This document shows, piece by piece, positions 1 to 5,075 of a DNA stretch of 6,702 bases. The translations under genes and the position numbers were made by a program. The stretch comes from Oscillospiraceae bacterium (GTDB lineage: Bacteria; Bacillota; Clostridia; Oscillospirales; Oscillospiraceae). The first letter of the stretch is position 1, and every line of letters starts with the position of its first letter. A model generated the notes under the pieces. It saw only the letters and a list, made by a program, of their open reading frames with translations. It was not told the DNA's origin and made no database searches. The stretch spans positions 1 through 6,702 of the forward strand of contig JAJPXI010000107.1 of assembly GCA_021205585.1 (NCBI GenBank), in the 5' to 3' direction.

Positions 1-54
1 CTTTTGTCGCAAAATTTCTCGCCATCCGCTCTTGCCGATTGAATCAGTCCTTCC
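1..54 (+). mobile_element. Right end of a family B MITE, cut by the window edge
   Basis: This stretch matches 1154-1207, the right end of the complete family B element, at 53 of 54 positions; the only difference is G at 41 versus T at 1194. It ends in CAGTCCTTCC, the terminal inverted repeat of the family, and is followed by TAAAAA. The other copies are flanked by CTAA. Here CTAA can be read only if the last C of the element is shared, so one base may have been lost. There is no coding capacity. The element ends 35 nt before the degV start codon, so it forms part of that gene's upstream region. Confidence 0.85.
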
Positions 55-60
55 TAAAAA
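32..60 (+). promoter_or_regulatory. Candidate degV promoter built partly from the MITE end
   Basis: TTGCCG (32-37) and TAAAAA (55-60) are separated by exactly 17 nt, and each matches the sigma-A consensus at 4 of 6 positions. The -35-like box lies inside the MITE end and the -10-like box lies at the junction with flanking DNA. No better promoter is visible between 1 and 89. A start near 67 would leave a leader of about 20 nt before the ATG. The true promoter may instead lie to the left of the window. Confidence 0.3.
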
Positions 61-89
61 GCCGCCCTTTCCCCATAAGGAGTGTATCC

Positions 90-971
90 ATGAATTTTCC
101 CTATCGCATTTTCACCGACCCGTCCGCAGACCTGTCGCCTGAGATAATTGCGGAGCAGGAAATCAGCTTTGTCCCCATGCACTATTCCATCGGCGGCGAG
201 ACCCGGGACATCGCCGGGCTGGAGCAGCCGGAGGTGCTCAAGCGCTTTTACGACGGCCAGCGGGGCGGGGATCTGACCCAGACCTCCCAGATTTCCCCCC
301 AGGTGTACATCGACCTGTTCCGCCCCCTGCTGCTGGAGGGACAGTCGGTGCTGTACCTGTCTCTGTCCAGCGGCCTGTCCGGCACCTACCAGTCGGCCTG
401 CATGGCCGCTGAGGAGCTCAACCAGCTGCATCCCTCGGCCCGGCTGGCCTGCGTGGACAGCCTGTCCGCCACCGCCGGGATGGGCCTGTTGCTGGAGGCG
501 GCGGCGGAAAACCGGGCGGCGGGGATGTCTTTGGAGGAAAACGCCGCCTGGCTGGAGGAGAACCGCCTAAGGGTCTGCCACTGGTTTGTGGTGGAAGATC
601 TGATGTACTTAAAGCGGGGGGGACGGGTGTCCTCCGCCACCGCCGTAGTGGGCACCGCACTGAACATCAAGCCCGTGCTGACCATCGCCGAGGACGGCAC
701 CCTGGCCACCATTGGCAAGATTCGCGGGAGCAAAGCCGCCCTGAAGCAACTGGTCAGCTACTACGAGCAGACCTCCCCCGGCGGCCAGGGGGAGCGCATT
801 ATCGTCATCCATGCGGACAACCCCGCCGGAGCGGACTTCCTGGAGGCCGAGCTGAAGCAGCGCAACCCCGCCTGCCGCCTGACAAGGGTGGCCCTGTCCC
901 CCATCATCGGGGCCCACACTGGCCCCGATATGTGCGCCTTTGTCCACTTTGGCCGGCGCACCCTGGACTGA
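90..971 (+). CDS. DegV family protein (FakB-like fatty acid-binding protein)
   Basis: This is a 293-residue protein, the usual length for the DegV family. DegV/FakB proteins bind one fatty acid in the cytoplasm and, in Firmicutes, present it to the kinase FakA to make acyl-phosphate for phospholipid synthesis. Visible signatures are the N-terminal TDPSADL (9-15), TQTSQ (63-67), SSGLSGTYQSA (93-103), DS (123-124), the hallmark DLMYLKRGGRVSSATA (170-185), LNIKP (191-195) and a C-terminal IGAHTGPD (273-280). The ATG at 90 is chosen because AAGGAG (77-82) lies 7 nt upstream and the family start motif follows at once; the frame extends to a TTG at 39, but that lies inside a MITE end. The gene appears to be monocistronic, with a terminator 16 nt after the stop. 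Family assignment is firm. The ligand and kinase partner are not shown by this window, which has no fakA. Confidence 0.95.
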   Translation: MNFPYRIFTDPSADLSPEIIAEQEISFVPMHYSIGGETRDIAGLEQPEVLKRFYDGQRGGDLTQTSQISPQVYIDLFRPLLLEGQSVLYLSLSSGLSGTYQSACMAAEELNQLHPSARLACVDSLSATAGMGLLLEAAAENRAAGMSLEENAAWLEENRLRVCHWFVVEDLMYLKRGGRVSSATAVVGTALNIKPVLTIAEDGTLATIGKIRGSKAALKQLVSYYEQTSPGGQGERIIVIHADNPAGADFLEAELKQRNPACRLTRVALSPIIGAHTGPDMCAFVHFGRRTLD

Positions 972-987
972 GCCAATCACATACCAA

Positions 988-1030
988 AAAAATCCCCCTC
1001 AAAACCGGCCTGGTTTTGAGGGGGATTTTT
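988..1030. terminator. Bidirectional intrinsic terminator between degV and the BMP gene
   Basis: A perfect 19-bp stem (988-1006 with 1012-1030) closes a 5-nt loop, GGCCT. The plus strand ends in TTTTT and the minus strand also ends in a T run, so it can stop transcription from both sides. It lies 16 nt after the degV stop. On the minus strand it would lie about 8 nt after the BMP stop codon if the MITE at 1037-1279 and its target duplication were removed. It was therefore probably the shared terminator of two convergent genes. Confidence 0.92.
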
Positions 1031-1036
1031 GCTGAT

Positions 1037-1279
1037 GGGAACCTCTAAGGAAGCACTGATTAAATGCGTCTGCGGCGGCTGGCGGAACTTTTTCGCCAAA
1101 AGTGCGTTGCAAAAGTTTGAAATACATGCAGTATTCCTGCACTTTTGCGCCTTCTTTTGTCGCAAAATTTCTCGCCATCCGCTCTTGCCGATTTAATCAG
1201 TCCTTCCCTAATAACTATGACAAGAGCAGATGGCAAAAGATTTTGTCAGATGCCGCAGACATAGTTATTAGAGGTTCCC
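1037..1279. mobile_element. Family A MITE, 243 bp, interrupted by a family B MITE
   Basis: The ends are a perfect 12-bp inverted repeat: GGGAACCTCTAA at 1037-1048 and its complement at 1268-1279. Four bases, TGAT, are duplicated outside both ends (1033-1036 and 1280-1283), the mark of transposition. Removing the inner element (1049-1207) and one CTAA leaves exactly 80 bp, the size of the second family A copy at 2574-2653. The segment 1208-1279 matches the reverse complement of 2574-2645 at 69 of 72 positions. There is no open frame of consequence and no transposase, so it is non-autonomous. It sits between the BMP stop codon and the shared terminator, so it is probably transcribed in the 3' end of the BMP message. 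Confidence 0.9.
1049..1207. mobile_element. Family B MITE, 159 bp, inserted inside the family A element
   Basis: The left end is GGAAGCACTGATTAAAT and the right end is the complement of GGAAGGACTGATTAAAT, a 17-bp inverted repeat with one mismatch. CTAA flanks it on both sides (1045-1048 and 1208-1211), while the uninterrupted family A copy has a single CTAA at the matching site. The core contains a hairpin with arms GCAAAAGT (1109-1116) and ACTTTTGC (1140-1147), and an inner AATAC/GTATT pair. There is no coding capacity. A GGAAG terminus with a CTAA duplication resembles the IS5 group (target YTAR); that link is inferred. Related copies are at 1-54 and from 6547. Confidence 0.9.
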
Positions 1280-1285
1280 TGATAA

Positions 1286-2548
1286 TCAGTAGGCGGAGTT
1301 CAGCCACTCGATGCCGTCGATCTGGATGGTGAAGTAGGGGGCGGACTGGAAGTAGGACTCGTGGAAGGCCCCGTCGAACACGGCCTCCTCGGAGTCGGCC
1401 ACATAGTCGCCGTCGGTGTCGATGGCCAGGGCGGAGGCCAGGGTCTCCCCGTCCACGGTGAAGACGCTGGTATCAAAGATCTCCAACTCGCCGCTGCAAA
1501 TCTGGGCGATGACCTCCTCCATCTTCTCGGCGGTCCCCTCGGCGGCCACGGACTCGTTCAAATCGGTCATCACCACGGCCCCATCGGCCATGCCGGCGCA
1601 CCAGTCCTGCTCCAGCTCGCCGCCGTTGGCCAGGGTCTCCAGGGCGTAGACGAAGTAGATCTCCCAGTCGATGCGGGTGCTGATTAAGGATGCGTCGGGA
1701 GCCACGCCGGTCATGTCGTTGTTGTACCCGGTGTGATACACGCCGGCCTTCTGGGCCTCGGTGGCGGGGGTAGTGTTGTCAGAGTGCTGAGAAATCATGA
1801 TGCACCCGTCGTCAATTAGGGCGGAGGCGGCGCTGGCCTCCAGGGTGGCGTCCCCCCAGCTGCCCACGAACTGCACCTCCATGGTCACGGACGGGCAGAC
1901 CGAGCGCGCGCCCAGGTAGTAGGCGGTAAAGCCGGAGATGACCTCGGCGAAGGAGTACGCGCCCACATAGCCGATAACGGCCTCGTCCTCGGTGATCTCG
2001 CCGCTGTCAATCAGCTCCTGGAGCTTCATGCCGGCCACCACGCCGGCCACATAGCGGCCCTCATAGATGCTGGCGAAGGCGTTGTAGGTGTTGTCCAAAT
2101 CGTCCTTCCAGGATGCCTCGTTGGTGCAGGAGATAAAGGCCACGTCGGGGTAGTCGGCGGCCACCCGGAGCATATAGGGCTCGAAGCCGTAGGAGTTGTT
2201 AATGATAACCTGGCAGCCCTCCTCGGCCAACTCGATGTTGGCGTTGACGCAGGTGTCGTCCTCGCCGATGTTGTACTTGACGACCCATTCCACCGTGATG
2301 CCCTCGGCGGCCAGGGTCTCGGTGGCGGCCTCCTTGCCCCGGATGAAGTTGTAGGTGTACCCCTGGTCGTTCTCGTCCCCGATGCAGACCAGGCCCACCT
2401 TGATGGTCTTTTCCTCGTCCGTGCTGGACGCGGAGCTGTCCCCGGCGCTGTCGCTGGCGGCCCCGTCCTCCTGGCTGTCGCTGCCGCAGGCGGACAGGGT
2501 CAGCCCCATGGCGCAGGCCAGGAGCAGGGCTAAGATGCGGTTTTTCAT
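1286..2548 (-). CDS. BMP/PnrA-family purine-nucleoside-binding lipoprotein
   Basis: This is a 420-residue lipoprotein of the basic membrane protein family (PF02608 type), the solute-binding part of ABC importers that in characterised cases bind purine nucleosides. Residues 1-21 are a lipoprotein signal: Lys2 and Arg4, a hydrophobic stretch, and the lipobox LSAC with Cys21 as the lipidated residue. A low-complexity Ser/Asp/Gly/Ala linker (22-46) follows, then the binding domain starting TIKVGLVCIGDENDQGYTYN (48-67). The ATG at 2548 is preferred because GGAGG (2557-2561) lies 8 nt upstream; an in-frame ATG at 2563 overlaps that Shine-Dalgarno site. The gene lies downstream of xpt on the same strand, which fits purine salvage. 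No ABC ATPase or permease gene is in the window, so it is an orphan here. A DTDGDYVADSE stretch (377-387) looks like a calcium-binding loop. Family is firm; the ligand is inferred. Confidence 0.93.
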   Translation of the reverse strand: MKNRILALLLACAMGLTLSACGSDSQEDGAASDSAGDSSASSTDEEKTIKVGLVCIGDENDQGYTYNFIRGKEAATETLAAEGITVEWVVKYNIGEDDTCVNANIELAEEGCQVIINNSYGFEPYMLRVAADYPDVAFISCTNEASWKDDLDNTYNAFASIYEGRYVAGVVAGMKLQELIDSGEITEDEAVIGYVGAYSFAEVISGFTAYYLGARSVCPSVTMEVQFVGSWGDATLEASAASALIDDGCIMISQHSDNTTPATEAQKAGVYHTGYNNDMTGVAPDASLISTRIDWEIYFVYALETLANGGELEQDWCAGMADGAVVMTDLNESVAAEGTAEKMEEVIAQICSGELEIFDTSVFTVDGETLASALAIDTDGDYVADSEEAVFDGAFHESYFQSAPYFTIQIDGIEWLNSAY

Positions 2549-2573
2549 TTCACGTTCCTCCATTTTTTCTTCA

Positions 2574-2653
2574 GGGAACCTCTAAAAACTATGTCTGCGG
2601 CATCTGACAAAATCCTTTGCCATCTGCTCTTGTCATAATTATTAGAGGTGCCC
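2574..2653. mobile_element. Uninterrupted family A MITE, 80 bp
   Basis: The ends are GGGAACCTCTAA (2574-2585) and TTAGAGGTGCCC (2642-2653), a 12-bp inverted repeat with one mismatch. TTCA is duplicated on both sides (2570-2573 and 2654-2657). The body is in inverted orientation relative to the copy at 1037-1279 and carries the intact CTAA site that the family B element occupies there. It lies between the xpt stop and the BMP ribosome binding site. Without it and its duplication the xpt-BMP gap would be 57 nt instead of 141. Confidence 0.9.
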
Positions 2654-2664
2654 TTCATTATTTA

Positions 2665-2689
2665 TTTACACGGGTCGCCCCGATGTAAA
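2665..2689 (-). other. Hairpin directly after the xpt stop codon
   Basis: On the minus strand TTTACA, a bulged T, then CGGG pairs with CCCG TGTAAA around a GCGA loop, a GNRA-type tetraloop. It begins at the base after the xpt stop codon. The sequence after the stem is TAAATAAATAATG with no T run, so it is not a convincing intrinsic terminator. It could be an RNA-stabilising or processing hairpin between xpt and BMP, which would allow different levels of the two messages. That role is inferred. Confidence 0.5.
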
Positions 2690-3262
2690 TCACAAAAATT
2701 CCACCCCGATCCCTTCCCGCAGGGCCTTGACCCGGGCCAGGGATTCCACCCGCACCCCCATGGAGCGAATCAGCGCCCCGCCCGGCTGGAACGCCTTTTC
2801 AATGCAGATGCCCGCCCCCACCAGAGTGGCTCCGGCGTCCCGCACCAGGGAAATCAGACCCTGGAGGGCGCTGCCGTTGGCCAGGAAGTCGTCGATCAGC
2901 AGCACCCGATCCTCCGGGCGGAGAAATTCTTTGGAGACGAGGATGTCGTACACCCTGCCGTGGGTGAAGGACTCCACCTTTGAGGTGTACACCGGCCCGG
3001 CGATGTTTTTGGTCTGGGACTTCTTCGCAAAAATCACCGGCACATGGAACCGCTGGGCGGCAATGCAGGCCACGCCGATGCCGGAGGCCTCGATGGTCAG
3101 GATTTTGGTGACGTTTTCCCCGGAAAACAGGCGGTAAAATTCCTTCCCGATTTCGTCCAGCAGCTCCACGTCGATCTGGTGGTTCAAAAAGCTGTCCACC
3201 TTCAGCACGTCCGGCCCTCGGACAACGCCGTCCCTCCTGATTCGTTCCTCCAGCAGCGTCAC
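2690..3262 (-). CDS. xpt: Xanthine phosphoribosyltransferase
   Basis: This 190-residue cytoplasmic enzyme converts xanthine and PRPP to XMP and pyrophosphate in purine salvage. It is close in length and sequence to Bacillus subtilis Xpt. Shared segments include VLKVDSFLNHQID (19-31), TIEASGI (56-62), the PRPP-binding loop VLLIDDFLANGSA (120-132), IEKAFQPG (154-161) and RVESLAR (171-177). The start is GTG at 3262. It matches the Bacillus N-terminus residue for residue, and no ATG lies nearby. The GGGAGG at 3266-3271 is only 3 nt upstream, closer than usual; AAAGG at 3273-3277 is another possible site. A strong promoter lies upstream at 3314-3342. The leader is only about 45 nt, too short for the guanine riboswitch that controls xpt in Bacillus. 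The BMP nucleoside-binding lipoprotein gene follows and may be co-transcribed. Confidence 0.96.
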   Translation of the reverse strand: MTLLEERIRRDGVVRGPDVLKVDSFLNHQIDVELLDEIGKEFYRLFSGENVTKILTIEASGIGVACIAAQRFHVPVIFAKKSQTKNIAGPVYTSKVESFTHGRVYDILVSKEFLRPEDRVLLIDDFLANGSALQGLISLVRDAGATLVGAGICIEKAFQPGGALIRSMGVRVESLARVKALREGIGVEFL

Positions 3263-3296
3263 AATCCTCCCGCCTTTCCCCCGCAGTATGGCGCCT

Positions 3297-3312
3297 TTAT
3301 TTTATAAAATAA
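3297..3312. promoter_or_regulatory. 16-bp AT palindrome at the xpt start site, possible operator
   Basis: TTATTTTATAAAATAA is a perfect 16-bp palindrome immediately downstream of the xpt -10 box, so the predicted transcription start falls at its centre. A repressor bound here would block initiation. The regulator is unknown. An AT-rich palindrome of this size could occur by chance near a promoter, so the operator role is tentative. Confidence 0.4.
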
Positions 3313-3313
3313 G

Positions 3314-3342
3314 AGTATACTCCTTTTTCTCTCCATTTTCAA
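3314..3342 (-). promoter_or_regulatory. Sigma-A promoter for xpt (and probably BMP)
   Basis: On the minus strand the -35 box TTGAAA (complement of 3337-3342) and the -10 box TATACT (complement of 3314-3319) are spaced by exactly 17 nt. Transcription should start near 3307, about 45 nt before the GTG of xpt. No equally good promoter is seen between xpt and BMP, which supports a two-gene transcript. Confidence 0.75.
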
Positions 3343-3492
3343 GAGCAAACGCGCAATTTCCGCAAAAGGACCGAGTATCTGCTTAAATCGGTCTATCTGC
3401 TGCACCTGAGCCGCAGCCGCCTGCTCCCGGTGGAGCGGGATTTTCTGCGCTACATCAAGGCCCTGTGCCCGGGGAGCGAAAAGGCCGGTTAA
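3343..3492 (+). pseudogene. Relic of a gene tail, probably a LysR-type regulator C-terminus
   Basis: A plus-strand frame ending in TAA at 3490-3492 reads ...EYLLKSVYLLHL followed by SRSRLLPVERDFLRYIKAL, a helix-rich tail like the last segment of LysR-type regulators, where an R-x-L-P/S pattern is followed by a helix such as DFLRYI. The frame is open only back to a stop at 3310 and has no start codon or ribosome binding site. The body of the gene is missing, and xpt on the opposite strand takes its place. The left edge overlaps the xpt promoter. This is most simply the leftover 3' end of a regulator lost by deletion. The family call is a judgement from a short segment. Confidence 0.4.
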
Positions 3493-3516
3493 TCCTGCAG
3501 GATGAAGGAAGGGAAG

Positions 3517-3550
3517 CGGGCCTTTGCCCTGGGAAAGGGCGCGCGGCCCG
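3517..3550 (+). terminator. GC-rich hairpin after the regulator relic, possible old terminator
   Basis: CGGGCC (3517-3522) pairs with GGCCCG (3545-3550), enclosing a second stem GCCCT (3526-3530) with AGGGC (3536-3540). It lies 25 nt after the stop codon of the relic, where a terminator would be expected, but no T run follows. It may be a decayed terminator of the lost gene. Confidence 0.3.
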
Positions 3551-3612
3551 CACAGACGCGCCGGCGGATTATGAAATCGAAAAATAAAATACATTCATTT
3601 TTTTCGTTTTTC

Positions 3613-3647
3613 GCCCAAAAAGGGCTTGCATTTTTGCAAGTTTGGGC
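3613..3647. promoter_or_regulatory. Nested dyad across the aspB promoter, possible operator
   Basis: Two dyads are nested. The inner arms are CTTGCA (3625-3630) and TGCAAG (3635-3640); the outer arms are GCCCAAA (3613-3619) and TTTGGGC (3641-3647). The right halves are contiguous, while the left halves are separated by five extra bases. Together they cover the -35 box and the whole spacer of the promoter, where a repressor or activator could act. A role as an operator is inferred from position. Confidence 0.4.
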
Positions 3648-3654
3648 ATATAAT
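3626..3654 (+). promoter_or_regulatory. Sigma-A promoter for the aspartate aminotransferase gene
   Basis: TTGCAT (3626-3631) and a consensus TATAAT (3649-3654) are separated by exactly 17 nt. The expected start near 3661 leaves a leader of about 35 nt, ending in GGGAGG (3685-3690), 5 nt before the ATG. The leader is too short to hold a riboswitch or attenuator. Confidence 0.85.
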
Positions 3655-3695
3655 ATGTCGCGAATGATTTGAGTTTTTGATTTCGGGAGGCAGGT

Positions 3696-4883
3696 ATGAA
3701 AGAGATTTCTAAAATTGCAAGCGGTGTCCAGGCGTCCACCACCCTGGCCATCGACGCCATGTTTAAGCAGATGAAGGCCGACGGCGTGGACGTCATCGGC
3801 TTCGGCGCCGGCGAGCCGGATTTCAACACCCCGGAGCACATCAAGCGGGCCGCCGTGGAGGCCATCAACCAGAATAAAACCCGGTACACCCCCGCCGCCG
3901 GCATCAAGGAGCTGCGGGAGGGGGCCTGCAAGCGGCTGCTGGAGGACTGCGGCCTGGAGTACGAGCCGGGCCAGATTGTAGCCGCCAGCGGGGCCAAGCA
4001 CAACGTGTATATCGCCCTGCAAGTTCTGCTCAACCCCGGAGACGAGGTCATCCTGCCCGCCCCCTACTGGCTGAGCTACTCCGAGATGATTCAAATGGCC
4101 GGCGGCGTGCCGGTGATCGTCACCGCCTCCGAGCAGGACGATTTCAAAATCACTGCCCAACAGCTGGAAGCCGCCATCACCCCCAAAACTAAGGCGCTGA
4201 TTCTCAACAACCCCTCCAACCCTACCGGGATGCTCTACACAAAGCAGGAGCTGGAGCCCATCGCCCAGGTCTGCGTGGAGCATGATTTGTACGTCATCTC
4301 CGATGAAATCTATTACGGCCTTGTCTACGATGGACGGGAGTTCACCAGCTTCGCCAGACTTGGCCCCCAGGTGAAGGAGCGCACCATTTTAATCAACGGC
4401 GTCTCCAAGTCCTATGCCATGACCGGCTGGCGCATTGGCTACGCCGCCGCCAACAAAGAGCTGGCCGCCGTCATGTCCAACTACCTCAGCCACTCCACCT
4501 CGGCCCCCTCCTCCATCTCCCAGTGGGCGGCGGTGGAGGCCCTTCACGGCTCCCAGGAGGCCATCCGCACCATGCGGGCGGAGTTTGAGCGCCGCCGGAA
4601 CTATATCGTGGAACGCATGAACCGAATCCCCGGCGTCAGCGCCCGCAGGCCGGAGGGCGCGTTCTATGTGATGATGAACATCGAAAAGCTCCTGGGCCGC
4701 CGATTCGGCCCGGTCACGGTTCAGAGCGCGGAGGATTTTGCCCACGCTTTCCTGGAGCAGGGCCTGGTGGCCGTGGTTCCCTGCACCGACTTCGGCGCCC
4801 CTGGCTTCGTGCGCTGGTCCTACGCCACCTCCATGGAAAATATCCAAAAGGGCCTGAACCGGCTGGAACAGTTTCTGGCATAA
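3696..4883 (+). CDS. aspB: Aspartate aminotransferase, class I PLP-dependent (subgroup Ib)
   Basis: This 395-residue cytoplasmic enzyme moves the amino group between aspartate and 2-oxoglutarate, giving oxaloacetate and glutamate, and links amino acid and central metabolism. It resembles Bacillus subtilis AspB along its length. Visible features are GAGEPDFNTPEHI (37-49), PYWLSY (123-128), NNPSNPTG (171-178), SDEIYYGLVY (202-211) with the PLP-contacting Asp203 and Tyr206, SKSYAMTGWRIGY (237-249) with the Schiff-base Lys238 and phosphate-binding Arg246, and FVRWSYA (371-377) with Arg373 as the substrate carboxylate-binding Arg. All key residues are present. The gene has its own promoter and terminator, so it is probably transcribed alone. 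Related class I enzymes may act on other amino acids or prephenate, so substrate specificity is less certain than family. Confidence 0.93.
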   Translation: MKEISKIASGVQASTTLAIDAMFKQMKADGVDVIGFGAGEPDFNTPEHIKRAAVEAINQNKTRYTPAAGIKELREGACKRLLEDCGLEYEPGQIVAASGAKHNVYIALQVLLNPGDEVILPAPYWLSYSEMIQMAGGVPVIVTASEQDDFKITAQQLEAAITPKTKALILNNPSNPTGMLYTKQELEPIAQVCVEHDLYVISDEIYYGLVYDGREFTSFARLGPQVKERTILINGVSKSYAMTGWRIGYAAANKELAAVMSNYLSHSTSAPSSISQWAAVEALHGSQEAIRTMRAEFERRRNYIVERMNRIPGVSARRPEGAFYVMMNIEKLLGRRFGPVTVQSAEDFAHAFLEQGLVAVVPCTDFGAPGFVRWSYATSMENIQKGLNRLEQFLA

Positions 4884-4898
4884 TTCCCGCAAGGGCTT

Positions 4899-4938
4899 CA
4901 GCGGTTCCTCTGGACGGCAGGGGAACCGCTGTTTTCTT
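4899..4938 (+). terminator. Intrinsic terminator of aspB
   Basis: CAGCGGTTCC (4899-4908) pairs with GGAACCGCTG (4922-4931). Three more pairs, one of them G-U, extend the stem to 13 bp around the loop GGACGGC. TTTTCTTA follows. It lies 15 nt after the stop codon and separates aspB from the efflux gene. Confidence 0.88.
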
Positions 4939-5010
4939 ACTTTTGGCAAGCCATATGGAAATCCACCAAAAGATTCCCGATATTCCAGCCTATCTTTGGC
5001 AGATTGCCCT

Positions 5011-5039
5011 TTGCGGCGGCGGGGAAAGGGCGGTAAAAT
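5011..5039 (+). promoter_or_regulatory. Weak candidate promoter for the MATE gene
   Basis: TTGCGG (5011-5016) and TAAAAT (5034-5039) are 17 nt apart; the -10 is good and the -35 is poor. A dyad GCCCTTT (5006-5012) with AAAGGGC (5025-5031) overlaps it. Because a terminator closes aspB upstream, the MATE gene should have a promoter between 4939 and 5075. This is the best candidate seen there. Confidence 0.35.
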
Positions 5040-5075
5040 AAAAAAAATAAAACCCAGCGCCGCAGGAGGGCAGGA

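Noticed and set aside
1102..1332. A 76-codon plus-strand open frame, and a 62-codon minus-strand one at 977-1165
   Set aside because: Both run through MITE sequence or the terminator hairpin, lack convincing ribosome binding sites and have no recognisable features.
2654..2700. Independent promoter for BMP between xpt and the MITE
   Set aside because: TTTACA followed by TAAATA occurs only with 15- or 19-nt spacing, and the sequence is better explained by the post-xpt hairpin.
3263..3342. Guanine riboswitch upstream of xpt
   Set aside because: The predicted leader is only about 45 nt and no purine-aptamer-like core is seen on the minus strand.
4968..4998. Inverted repeat CCAAAAGAT / ATCTTTGG before the MATE gene
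   Set aside because: The arms differ in length, have a long loop and no T run. It is too weak to call a regulatory site.
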